This document shows, piece by piece, positions 19,450 to 27,609 of a stretch of 46,828 nt of DNA. Under the pieces are notes generated by a model. It was given only the letters and a program-made list of their open reading frames with translations, was not told the DNA's origin and made no database searches. The stretch's first letter is position 1. Each line of letters opens with the position of its first letter. Source of the stretch: UBA10364 sp049611965 (GTDB taxonomy: Bacteria > Bacteroidota > Bacteroidia > Flavobacteriales > Schleiferiaceae). Made by a program: the position numbers and the translations under genes. The stretch lies in contig JBMZBC010000012.1 of NCBI GenBank assembly GCA_049611965.1, positions 1 to 46,828 of the forward strand, written 5' to 3'.

Positions 19450-20096
19450 GTATAGCAGAATCTATTGAGAAATACCGCGCCGAATTAGGCGATGTGCAGT
19501 TGGTTGCCGTGAGCAAGACAAAGCCAATAGAGGATCTGCAGGCGGCCTATGATGCGGGGCAGCGTCATTTTGGGGAGAACAAAATCCAAGAAATGGCTGC
19601 CAAACATGAAGCGCTCCCGAAGGATATATGCTGGCACATGATTGGCCACATACAAACCAACAAGATTAAATACATGGCGTCGTTTGTGCACTTGGTGCAT
19701 GGGGTAGACCGCAAAAAGGTATTGGTTGAGCTCAACAAGCAAGCGGCGAAGCACGATCGCACAATTTCGTGTTTGCTTCAAATGCATATTGCGAAGGAGG
19801 ATACCAAATTTGGTCTCGATGAAGGGGAGCTGCGTGAGATTCTATTAGAATTGGACCATTATCCAAATGTTCGTGTGGAAGGACTCATGGGTATGGCGAC
19901 CAATACTTCCGATGCTGAGGTTATAGGTGCAGAGTTCGCCTACCTGAAGTCACTCTTCGATGAATTCCAAGATGGCCTTGAATGGACTACGCTGAGTATG
20001 GGAATGAGCGGTGATTATAAAACCGCAGTAACGCACGGTTCCACCCATGTGCGCATTGGGTCCGCTATTTTTGGTACAAGAAATTATACGGCGTGA
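19446..20096 (+). CDS. YggS-family pyridoxal phosphate homeostasis protein
   Basis: 216 residues, single TIM-barrel domain. Binds pyridoxal 5'-phosphate through K24 in VAVSKTKP and keeps free cofactor and related amino-acid pools in balance; it has no known catalytic turnover. Other family marks are RHFGENKIQEM, WHMIGHIQTNKIKYM, EGLMGMATNT and LSMGMSGD followed by THVRIGSAIFGTR. Start ATG overlaps the DUF1015 stop (ATGA) and its own stop overlaps the GTG start of the exonuclease gene, so the three are translated as a unit. Confidence 0.96.
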   Translation: MSIAESIEKYRAELGDVQLVAVSKTKPIEDLQAAYDAGQRHFGENKIQEMAAKHEALPKDICWHMIGHIQTNKIKYMASFVHLVHGVDRKKVLVELNKQAAKHDRTISCLLQMHIAKEDTKFGLDEGELREILLELDHYPNVRVEGLMGMATNTSDAEVIGAEFAYLKSLFDEFQDGLEWTTLSMGMSGDYKTAVTHGSTHVRIGSAIFGTRNYTA

Positions 20097-21424
20097 GGTT
20101 CTCCGTCATTGACATAGAATGTACAGGCGGTACCTGGGGTGCTGAAAAAATTATTGACGTCGCTGTGTTCGTGATGGAAGATGGTGAAATCGTTGATCAG
20201 TTCGTTTCCTTGGTCAACCCTCAAATGGCCATTGATCCTTATGTAACCAAACTGACAGGTATTACCAACAAGATGGTTCGGACTGCGCCTAAGTTTTATG
20301 AGCTGGCAAAGCGTCTGGTAAAGATTACAGAGGGCACCACATTTGTGGCGCACAATATTGGGTTTGATTACCGAGTATTCCAGCAAGAGTTTGAGCAGCT
20401 TGGTTTTGATTTTCACAGAGCAACCTTAGATACCATTCCTTATTGTGAACGCATCTTCCCAGAATGGGAGAACTACGGGCTTAAAACCGTAGCAAAGGAG
20501 CTTGGGCTCGTAAACTCTGCCCGTCACCGCGCTGAAGGAGATGCTCGGTTAACGGCTGATTTGCTGCGTATTTTACTTCAGAAAGACAGGGATAGCTATT
20601 TGGATAAGGTTTTCGTCTCAAAATCGGCCAGTGAACAGCGTAACCCGTTCAAGGAGCAGGTGAAGAACCTTCAAAACAAGGTGGGCATCTATTATATCTA
20701 TAATGAAGCTGGAGAGCCTATTTACATTGGTAGTAGCAAGGACTTGCAGAATAGTGTAAACCGGCACTTTGTTGCGGATAACAAACTTGCTTTGGCATTA
20801 CAGGCCGATGCACATCGCCTAGAAGTGGAACATATCGGCAATGAGGCTGTCGCTCAAATTCAATACAAGCGAACGGTGGATGTGCAGCGTCCGATGTACA
20901 ACAATACCAAGAAGCGTAGTTTTCTGAATTTTGGCTTGTTTACCGAACCGAAGAAGAGCGCGATGGTGGAGTATATTAGGGTATATCCCATACGTCATAA
21001 GGCGCCTCAATTTTATTTTGAAGGTCCCAAAGCACTCTACGAGTTTTTACAACGCGTGATGATGAACGAGGCGCTGGATCCGTTTACATTTCTGCTAGAT
21101 AAAGACCGCGAGCATTACTTTAAGCACACAAAGAATTTACAGTGGAAAGCACGCGCAAAAGAGCTGCCGTTGAGCAGATTGCGTGAGTATCTGTTTCCGC
21201 AAGAGGGTACCCTCATTGGTCCGGGTAGAAAAGACAATGAGAAGTGTGCCATTTTGATTGAAGGGGGGCGAATCTTAGGATATACTTATTTCTACCTCGC
21301 TACAGACGGGGTAAATAGAGCACAGCTGAAGAAGCGGATGGTTGATTTAGAGCACGATGCTTACGCTGCCGGTATCATACATCACTTTTACAGCAAGGGA
21401 TACCTGAAACTGCTCGAAGAGTAG
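20093..21424 (+). CDS. DEDDh exonuclease fused to a degenerate GIY-YIG domain
   Basis: 443 residues; GTG start overlapping the YggS stop (GTGA). Residues 1-165 are a DnaQ-like 3'-5' exonuclease with all catalytic residues visible: D7 and E9 (SVIDIECTGG), D92 (HNIGFDYRVF), H145 and D150 (HRAEGDARL). Residues 197-280 resemble the UvrC/Cho GIY-YIG domain: GIY at 198-200, YIG at 211-213, and RPMYNN near 266-271. However, the helix that should carry the catalytic Arg reads KDLQNSVNRHF (Ser221 at that place), and the usual metal-binding Glu of EAxxLE is not at its expected position. The last 160 residues are unassigned. Probably DNA proofreading or repair, with the second domain perhaps only binding DNA. 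Confidence 0.85.
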   Translation: MRFSVIDIECTGGTWGAEKIIDVAVFVMEDGEIVDQFVSLVNPQMAIDPYVTKLTGITNKMVRTAPKFYELAKRLVKITEGTTFVAHNIGFDYRVFQQEFEQLGFDFHRATLDTIPYCERIFPEWENYGLKTVAKELGLVNSARHRAEGDARLTADLLRILLQKDRDSYLDKVFVSKSASEQRNPFKEQVKNLQNKVGIYYIYNEAGEPIYIGSSKDLQNSVNRHFVADNKLALALQADAHRLEVEHIGNEAVAQIQYKRTVDVQRPMYNNTKKRSFLNFGLFTEPKKSAMVEYIRVYPIRHKAPQFYFEGPKALYEFLQRVMMNEALDPFTFLLDKDREHYFKHTKNLQWKARAKELPLSRLREYLFPQEGTLIGPGRKDNEKCAILIEGGRILGYTYFYLATDGVNRAQLKKRMVDLEHDAYAAGIIHHFYSKGYLKLLEE

Positions 21425-22081
21425 TTACTGGAAGAAGTATGCTAGGCTTACCACAAGTTGCGCTCTACGCTGATCCAGCTCAAACTGGTAATCCGTGTCG
21501 TTGTAGTTGTAGTTCACATTGCCGGCAAGCATACCAAAACCACTTTCATACTTGACCTCGCCGAGGATTCTCCATAGTTTGATGCCCGCATGAATGTGCC
21601 AGCCCCATGTAAAATTCGCGTCCACATCCGGTGTCCATAGGTCGCTTCTATTGGCAAATGGGATAGAGGGCGTGGCGCCCAATCCAGCAAAGGCCGGGCC
21701 TACTTTAGCACCCGCGCTAATTGGGAAGTCCAGGCGTTGAACGGTAGAGTTTATGGTGAAGTCGTTTCCGCCGTCCGTGATGGCAATGGTTTCGTCGAAC
21801 TGTGTATAGAGCGCTTCACCATGAACGTACACGGGAATGAGCGGCAGGCTCACTCGAGTAATCATACCAATATTAAACCCGTCGCTAAATTCAGTTTGAA
21901 TGTTTGAAATATCGTAGGTCTGGTCGTTAACGATGCTGTTGATGTCGTTCAGACTAAGGGTTTGTTGAGGAAGATTAACGCCGCCCTTCATACCAAAACG
22001 AATGACCTTGAGCTGCCCAAATACATTCGATGCAGCCAAAAGGAATACCAATAGGGTGGTGGTCTTCAGTGTTTTCATCAT
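21425..22081 (-). CDS. PorT-like outer-membrane beta-barrel protein
   Basis: 218 residues. Signal peptide to about residue 22 (LAASNVFG-Q). The mature part starts KVIRFGMKGGVNLPQQ, the FGxKxGVN pattern of bacteroidete PorT/OmpW-type barrels, and ends LVVSLAYFFQ, a typical last strand. It likely folds as an 8-stranded barrel. True PorT functions in type IX secretion, but short barrels of this kind are numerous and this one cannot be named more precisely. Lies 37 nt after purC, probably in the phoH-purC operon, with its stop directly next to the stop of the convergent exonuclease gene. Confidence 0.75.
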   Translation of the reverse strand: MMKTLKTTTLLVFLLAASNVFGQLKVIRFGMKGGVNLPQQTLSLNDINSIVNDQTYDISNIQTEFSDGFNIGMITRVSLPLIPVYVHGEALYTQFDETIAITDGGNDFTINSTVQRLDFPISAGAKVGPAFAGLGATPSIPFANRSDLWTPDVDANFTWGWHIHAGIKLWRILGEVKYESGFGMLAGNVNYNYNDTDYQFELDQRRAQLVVSLAYFFQ

Positions 22082-22118
22082 CGTTCTCTTTAAGGGGTTA
22101 GTACATGCAGAGCAAATA

Positions 22119-23069
22119 CTATTCCCAAAAGGTGGCGAGGTATTTTTCTACGTTTGCCTCAATGCGTTCTTGAGCACCTTCTAAAGGCGCTTGCTCGAAC
22201 GACTTTCCTGTAATCTTCTCGAACAACTCGCGGTAACGGGTACTCACAAGATTTACAAAATCGTCTGTCATTTCAGGCACCTGCTGTCCTTCTTTTCCTT
22301 GAAAGCCATTTTCCATGAGCCATTCACGGACAAACTCTTTGCTAAGCTGGCGCTGTGCTTCGCCTTTTTCTTGGCGCTCTGCATAGCCTTCGCTGTAGAA
22401 GTAGCGCGAGCTGTCTGGAGTATGAATCTCATCGATCAAAACAATAGTACCGTCGGCTAATTTTCCGAATTCGTATTTGGTATCAACCAGGATAAGTCCG
22501 CGCTCAGCAGCCATCTCGGTGCCGCGTTGGAACAAGGCACGCGTGTATTTCTCGAGCTGTAGGTAATCGGCTTCGCTCACGATGCCCTTAGCAATGATGT
22601 CCTCACGAGAGATGTCCTCGTCGTGATCTCCATGCTCGGCTTTGGTTGCTGGGGTAATGATGGGCTCGGGAAATGCATCGTTTTCCTTCATGCCTTCAGG
22701 AAGGACGACTCCACATAATTCGCGTAGACCGCTCTTGTAGGTGCGCGCAGCGTGTCCTGCAAGGTAACCGCGGATCACCATCTCTACTTTGAACGGTTCG
22801 GCACGCTGACCAATAGTTACTTGAGGATCCGGAGTGACCGCCCGCCAGTTTGGAACAATGTCCTCAGTGGCTACTAAGAAATGCTCGGCAATCTGATTCA
22901 ATACCTGCCCTTTTCCCGGAATTGGACGCGGCAATACTACATCAAATGCGGAAATACGGTTGGAGGCCACCATTACTAAAACGTCTCGGCCGATGGTATA
23001 TACGTCGCGAACCTTTCCGCGGTAAAAGTTAGTCTGTCCTGAAAATTGATACGTTGGCTCTTGATTCAT
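22119..23069 (-). CDS. purC: Phosphoribosylaminoimidazole-succinocarboxamide synthase
   Basis: 316 residues from ATG 23069, two bases after the phoH stop; a TTG two codons earlier would overlap that stop. Joins aspartate to carboxyaminoimidazole ribotide with ATP to make SAICAR in purine synthesis. Motifs are FYRGKVRDVYTIG, LVMVASNRISAFDVVLPRPIPGKG, EMVIRGYLAGHAARTY, LVDTKYEFG and LIDEIHTPDSSRYF. The length matches the longer (yeast-like) form, not the 240-residue enterobacterial one. Confidence 0.97.
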   Translation of the reverse strand: MNQEPTYQFSGQTNFYRGKVRDVYTIGRDVLVMVASNRISAFDVVLPRPIPGKGQVLNQIAEHFLVATEDIVPNWRAVTPDPQVTIGQRAEPFKVEMVIRGYLAGHAARTYKSGLRELCGVVLPEGMKENDAFPEPIITPATKAEHGDHDEDISREDIIAKGIVSEADYLQLEKYTRALFQRGTEMAAERGLILVDTKYEFGKLADGTIVLIDEIHTPDSSRYFYSEGYAERQEKGEAQRQLSKEFVREWLMENGFQGKEGQQVPEMTDDFVNLVSTRYRELFEKITGKSFEQAPLEGAQERIEANVEKYLATFWE

Positions 23070-23071
23070 GA

Positions 23072-24016
23072 TCAATCTTTTTTCTCGTAAGCGGTGATAA
23101 TCTTTTTAACTAATGGGTGACGGATTACATCTCGGCCGTCAAGGTGTACAAATCCAATTCCCTTCACACCATTCAATGTAGTAATGGCCTCTTTAAGCCC
23201 ACTTTTTTGGTGTTTTGGCAAATCGATTTGTGAGGTATCTCCTGTAATGATGAAACGGGCATTTTCACCCATACGGGTCAAAAACATCTTCATCTGCGAA
23301 GTGGTCGTATTCTGACTTTCATCGAGAATCACATATGCATCGTCAAGCGTTCTACCGCGCATAAAGGCAAGCGGAGCGATCTCAATAGTTCTGTTTTCTA
23401 GGTAAAATTCGAGCTTCTCCTTCGGAATCATGTCTCGCAACGCATCGTAGAGCGGCTGCAAATACGGATCCAATTTCTCTTTCAAATCCCCGGGCAAGAA
23501 TCCCAAATTTTCACCGGCTTCCACAGCAGGACGCGTCATGATGATTCTACGCACCTCTCTATTCTTCAGTGCCGCAACTGCCAAAGCGACTGCAGTATAG
23601 GTCTTACCTGTTCCTGCAGGACCAATGGCAAAGACGAGGTCGTTGGTCATCGAACTTTCCACCAATTTGTGTTGGTTGGTGGTCTTCGCTTTGATGATGC
23701 GACCTTGAGGGCCGTGAAGAATAACTTCGTCCTTGAGCATGGTGTGTTTGGTACGTGCAGTATCCTTTGCTTGAATGAGCTCCTCTAATGCTCGATCGTC
23801 GAGGCGCTTGTTTTTGCTGACATAGGCCACAATAGCTTCGAGTTTGTCTTCAAATTCTTCCAGTGTTTCTTCTGGTCCCGTAACCTTTATTTCGTGGCCT
23901 CGGGCAACAATTTTTAGTGCTGGAAAGTAAGCGCCAATCTGCTTCAGATAGGTGTTGCTTGGCCCATACAACTGGGCTGGATCAGCCGACGTGAGTTCAA
24001 AAACTTTTTGTGTCAA
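23072..24016 (-). CDS. phoH: PhoH-like ATPase, TTG start
   Basis: 314 residues. A small N-terminal KH-like part is followed by a P-loop ATPase with Walker A GPAGTGKT (132-139), Walker B VILDESQN (D232-E233) and the sensor FIITGDTSQIDLP. Family members are linked to RNA metabolism and ribosome quality; the exact reaction is not settled. The start codon is TTG at 24016: an in-frame TAA directly precedes it and no ATG follows until well inside the protein, so the TTG is close to obligatory. First gene of the phoH-purC-barrel operon, divergent from the DUF62 gene. Confidence 0.95.
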   Translation of the reverse strand: MTQKVFELTSADPAQLYGPSNTYLKQIGAYFPALKIVARGHEIKVTGPEETLEEFEDKLEAIVAYVSKNKRLDDRALEELIQAKDTARTKHTMLKDEVILHGPQGRIIKAKTTNQHKLVESSMTNDLVFAIGPAGTGKTYTAVALAVAALKNREVRRIIMTRPAVEAGENLGFLPGDLKEKLDPYLQPLYDALRDMIPKEKLEFYLENRTIEIAPLAFMRGRTLDDAYVILDESQNTTTSQMKMFLTRMGENARFIITGDTSQIDLPKHQKSGLKEAITTLNGVKGIGFVHLDGRDVIRHPLVKKIITAYEKKD

Positions 24017-24058
24017 TTACTGCTGTGTTGAGTACTGTTTTAGAAGGCGGAATTGCCT

Positions 24059-24066
24059 TACTTTTG
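24059..24066 (+). promoter_or_regulatory. -7 promoter element of the DUF62-gldFG operon
   Basis: TACTTTTG, perfect TAnnTTTG, in the 100-bp region between the divergent phoH and DUF62 genes. Predicted leader of about 46 nt to the ATG at 24117. Confidence 0.55.
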
Positions 24067-24116
24067 ACAAAGTAACTACATTTTCACCAATACACCACCT
24101 GCACTAGCGAGCATCT

Positions 24117-24905
24117 ATGGGAATAATCACATTAATATCGGATTACGGACTGCGCGACAATACTGTTGCTCGGTTGAAGATTCGTTTAATGCGTCGCATA
24201 GAAGAGGCTAGGTTGTTGGATATCAGTCACTTGGTGGAACCTCACAATATTCTTGAGGCGGCGCATATGCTCAGAGGTGTGTACCGCGACTTTCCAAAGG
24301 GCACCATACACTGTGTCATGATTGGGACCTCCCCAATGGAAGGTGGCGAATACATCTGTTTGAAGGCGTGTGGCCAATTCTTTTTAGGCACCAACAACGG
24401 GTTGCTTACCAGTGTCCTGAAAAATGAAAAAATAACGGGGGCGAGAATGTTAGACATCCGCGGCATAGACCCCAACGATGAAAAAGAATTGTTCGCAGCC
24501 GCTGCATCACACCTGTTTAGCGGAGGAAAGATAGAAATGCTCGGTCCTGCCATCACTTCTGTGAAAAAGGTAAAAGAGCCTGCTGCCGGCATCGGCGATT
24601 TTGCCATTAGTGGCAACGTAGTCTATATCGACCGCATGGGAACGTGTGTGACGAATATTTCTCGCGAGAGTTTCCAGAACCAATTGAAGGGGAGGACCTT
24701 CTCGGTGGAATTGGCCCGCAACAGAAGCATGAAGAAAATTTACGACCGCATCGCTGACGTACCGCAAGGAAAATTAGCGGCCCTTTGGAACGAAGAAGGC
24801 ATGCTTTCTATCGCAGTGGGTAAGAGTGGCGGTGAACATATCCGAGGCAGTAATGAATTAATCGGAATGAAGATTCACGATTGGGTACGCATTGACTTCG
24901 TATGA
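24117..24905 (+). CDS. DUF62 (SAM hydroxide adenosyltransferase-like) protein
   Basis: 262 residues. The frame of the family is clear: ITLISDYGLRDNTV at the start, LLDISHLVEPHNILEAAHML, FPKGTIHCV, LGTNNGLLTSV, and the C-terminal barrel with GNVVYIDRMGTCVTNI. Classic members split S-adenosylmethionine to adenosine and methionine with water. Here the usual DPGVGTxRR segment is replaced by IGTSPMEGGE, PDNG by TNNG, and the His-containing segment by IDPNDE, so the Asp-Arg-His triad appears absent; activity is doubtful. Its stop overlaps the start of the ABM-domain gene (ATGA), and it opens the operon leading to gldFG. Confidence 0.85.
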   Translation: MGIITLISDYGLRDNTVARLKIRLMRRIEEARLLDISHLVEPHNILEAAHMLRGVYRDFPKGTIHCVMIGTSPMEGGEYICLKACGQFFLGTNNGLLTSVLKNEKITGARMLDIRGIDPNDEKELFAAAASHLFSGGKIEMLGPAITSVKKVKEPAAGIGDFAISGNVVYIDRMGTCVTNISRESFQNQLKGRTFSVELARNRSMKKIYDRIADVPQGKLAALWNEEGMLSIAVGKSGGEHIRGSNELIGMKIHDWVRIDFV

Positions 24906-25198
24906 TAGAACGGATAGTGAAATTAGCCATTGACCCGAGCTCGGAACAGGGCACTACTTTTCGTGCGATTTTTGCTGAAAGCAAAAATCGCATCGCCGAG
25001 CAGCCCGGTTGCCACGGTGTACACCTACTCGAGAGTGAGGGACATTTCTTCACGCATAGCCTTTGGGAAAGTGAGGCCGATTTAAACGCATACCGCCAAA
25101 GTGCGTTATTTGGAAAAGTATGGCCAAAGACCAAAGCGTTATTTTACGATAAACCCCAGGCATGGACGTGCCATAAGACCGACAGCAGCGAAGCATGA
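24902..25198 (+). CDS. ABM-domain (antibiotic biosynthesis monooxygenase-like) small protein
   Basis: 98 residues forming one ferredoxin-like ABM fold: IERIVKLAI first strand, FRAIFAESKNRIAEQPGCHGVHLLES, then FFTHSLWESEADLNAYRQSALF and a terminal strand. Such dimeric proteins include quinol monooxygenases and haem-degrading enzymes, but many have no known activity and no signature here decides. It overlaps genes on both sides by ATGA, wedged between DUF62 and gldFG. As I recall, similar small ABM proteins precede gldF in other flavobacteria, so it may accompany the gliding transporter rather than make an antibiotic. Confidence 0.82.
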   Translation: MIERIVKLAIDPSSEQGTTFRAIFAESKNRIAEQPGCHGVHLLESEGHFFTHSLWESEADLNAYRQSALFGKVWPKTKALFYDKPQAWTCHKTDSSEA

Positions 25199-27609
25199 TT
25201 GCACAACTCAAGAAAGAACTACAGCTCTACTTTTCGGGCATCTTAGGCTATTTGATCATCGGCATTTACTTGCTCGTGAACGGCTTGATGCTCTGGATAT
25301 TTAACGGACCCTTTAATTTGCTTGAGGGCGGTTACGCTTCATTGACCAACTACTTTGGCCTTGCGCCGTGGGTGTTCTTATTCCTCATTCCAGCGGTAAG
25401 TATGCGCGTCTTTAGCGACGAGATTCGTTCAGGGATGATGGAGCTTTTAGCGGTACGCCCGATTTCAACGACACAGCTTGTTGTCGCCAAATACCTTGGA
25501 ACACTTTCCGTAGTGGTATTGAGCATTGCCCCTACACTCATCTACCTCTGGAGCATGAGCGCTTTGGGTTCTCCGGTTGGGAATCTTGATTGGGGTGCAG
25601 CAATAGGGTCGTTTATTGGTCTTCTGGCATTAGGGGCAGCCTATACTGCGGTGGCACTTTTCGCCAGCGCGCTTACTTCCAACAATGTGGTAGCCTTTGT
25701 TTTAGGGGTAGCCCTTAACATGGGCATGTACCTCGGATTCGAGGCGTTGGCAGATATCTATAAATTCAGCGGTTGGGAGCTCACGGTGCGCCAGTTTGGC
25801 TTTAACGAACATTATACTTCTGTATCACGTGGCGTTCTAGACGGCCGTGATTTAGGGTACTTTATCGGTGTAGTACTGCTGTTCCTCTCCGGAACATTCA
25901 TTGTGCTCAGTAGACGCCACCTCCACGCGAGCGGACGCACCAAAATAGCCTACCTCGTCGGTGCGGTATTGGTTATTCTTATCAGCCAAAGCGTACGGTT
26001 CAGAATAGATTTAACCGAAGAGGGAAGGTATTCGCTGAGCGAAGGCACGGAATCTTTATTGGACCAGGTGGAAGAGCCCATGCTCATCAAGGTCTACCTC
26101 GAGGGCCAATTCCCTGCGGGTTTTGAGCGCCTAAAGCTTGAAACGCAATTCATGCTCGAAGAATGGAGTGCACGCAACGGCAATGTATTCTTTGAATTCA
26201 TCAATCCGAACGAAGCTGAAAAGCAAGCGGAGTTTAAAAACCAATTGGCCACCAAAGGCATAAATGCTGTGCAGCTTCAAGTGAAAACTAAGGACGGCGA
26301 GAGCGTGCTCAATGTTTTTCCAGCGGCTGTGATGAGCTATAAAGAAAAAGAAGAGACGGTCATCCTGTTGGAAGATGTGATGGTTTTCGATCCAGCAGAA
26401 CAAGTAAACATCAGCATACAACAACTTGAGTTCAATTTGGCGCGTTCACTCTCTGCATTGCTGCAAACCGAACGACAAAAAATAGCCATGATTACCGGCC
26501 ACGGCGAGCTTACGGCTTCACAGACGGCGGGTATAGGATTGGCCTTGAGTGAACATTACGCCGTCGAGCGATTCTCTATGGAGACCTACAAGGCAAAGGC
26601 CGACGGTTCACCAGATATCGAGGATATGGTGCGCCGTTTGAACAGTTTTGACCTGGCGGTGGTAGCGAAACCAACGAAAGCCTTCTCAGAATTGGACAAA
26701 TACCTCTTGGATCAATTCCTCATGGGAGGCGGACACCTCATGTGGTTTGTGGACGGTGTTCATGCTGAGATGGACAGCTTGAGCTTCGGTCCAGAATTTT
26801 TAGCATACCCCACCTATTTCGACCTGAACCTTACGGACCTGCTTTTCAAGTACGGCGTACGCGTAAACACGAATCTTTTGCAAGACATACGTTGCGCAGG
26901 TATCAACGACAGGCGCAGCATCAACCCTTGGGTCTATTTCCCACTACTGGGGCCAACTGCACATCCTGCGGTTGCCAACCTCAATGCGGTCAAAGGGGAA
27001 TTTACGAGCACCCTCGACACTTTGGAGGCTCCCGGTATTTTGAAAACCCCATTGTTGCTGAGCTCAACCAACGCTAAGAGCACACCTGCGCCGCATACGG
27101 TGAGTTTAGAAGCCTTATACAACCGCCCGGACCCACGTACCTTCCGCAGTAAAGACCTGTTGGCAGGTGTGCTCCTCGAAGGAATATTTGAAAGTGCCTA
27201 TGCCAATAGGATTGCGCCACGTACTGCGGGTAATGCCTTGCCTCAGATCAAGGAGAGTGCGCCAACGAGCATTGCTGTTTTCAGTGACGGCGATATCATT
27301 CGCAACCAAGTGAATCTCATTAATCCGGAGCTCCCTAGAGGTCAACCCTTGCCGTTGGGCTTTGATCAGTACACGAACATCCAATACGGCAATGACGATT
27401 TGCTCTTGAATCTCTCGGACTATATGTTGGACGACCGCGGACTGATGGAGACGCGTACGCGTGATATAAAATTGAGATTGCTCAGCGAAGAGAAATTGAC
27501 CAATGAAGCTGCCAAATGGAAAGCAATCAATGTGGCCTTGCCGGAGGTGTTGCTGTTGCTTGTTGCCGGTATGTTGACCCTTTACAGAAGAAGAAAATAT
27601 GCACGTTAA
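25195..27609 (+). CDS. gldFG: Single-chain fusion of GldF (ABC permease) and GldG (accessory protein)
   Basis: 804 residues. Residues 1-240 are GldF: a six-helix ABC-2 permease with ILGYLIIGIYLLVNG, FLFLIPAVSMRVFSDEIRSG and YTSVSRGVLDGRDLGYF. After a short basic linker (RRHLHASGRTK, 240-250), residues 251-804 are GldG: a membrane anchor, then FRIDLTEEGRYSLSEGT, IKVYLEGQFPAGFERLK, ITGHGE, and a final membrane helix before RRRKYAR. In Flavobacterium johnsoniae these are separate proteins that work with the ATPase GldA and are needed for gliding. The reading frame is continuous through the join. It overlaps both neighbours (4 and 11 nt). gldA is not in the window. Confidence 0.93.
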   Translation: MIAQLKKELQLYFSGILGYLIIGIYLLVNGLMLWIFNGPFNLLEGGYASLTNYFGLAPWVFLFLIPAVSMRVFSDEIRSGMMELLAVRPISTTQLVVAKYLGTLSVVVLSIAPTLIYLWSMSALGSPVGNLDWGAAIGSFIGLLALGAAYTAVALFASALTSNNVVAFVLGVALNMGMYLGFEALADIYKFSGWELTVRQFGFNEHYTSVSRGVLDGRDLGYFIGVVLLFLSGTFIVLSRRHLHASGRTKIAYLVGAVLVILISQSVRFRIDLTEEGRYSLSEGTESLLDQVEEPMLIKVYLEGQFPAGFERLKLETQFMLEEWSARNGNVFFEFINPNEAEKQAEFKNQLATKGINAVQLQVKTKDGESVLNVFPAAVMSYKEKEETVILLEDVMVFDPAEQVNISIQQLEFNLARSLSALLQTERQKIAMITGHGELTASQTAGIGLALSEHYAVERFSMETYKAKADGSPDIEDMVRRLNSFDLAVVAKPTKAFSELDKYLLDQFLMGGGHLMWFVDGVHAEMDSLSFGPEFLAYPTYFDLNLTDLLFKYGVRVNTNLLQDIRCAGINDRRSINPWVYFPLLGPTAHPAVANLNAVKGEFTSTLDTLEAPGILKTPLLLSSTNAKSTPAPHTVSLEALYNRPDPRTFRSKDLLAGVLLEGIFESAYANRIAPRTAGNALPQIKESAPTSIAVFSDGDIIRNQVNLINPELPRGQPLPLGFDQYTNIQYGNDDLLLNLSDYMLDDRGLMETRTRDIKLRLLSEEKLTNEAAKWKAINVALPEVLLLLVAGMLTLYRRRKYAR

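Noticed and set aside
24902..25198. Antibiotic biosynthesis gene cluster
   Set aside because: Only a lone 98-residue ABM fold is present, between DUF62 and gldFG; no synthase, tailoring or resistance genes are near.
25900..25960. GldF-GldG fusion as a sequencing artefact
   Set aside because: The frame is continuous, both membrane helices around the join are complete, and the linker codons look normal. An artefact would usually truncate one side. It still deserves a read-level check.
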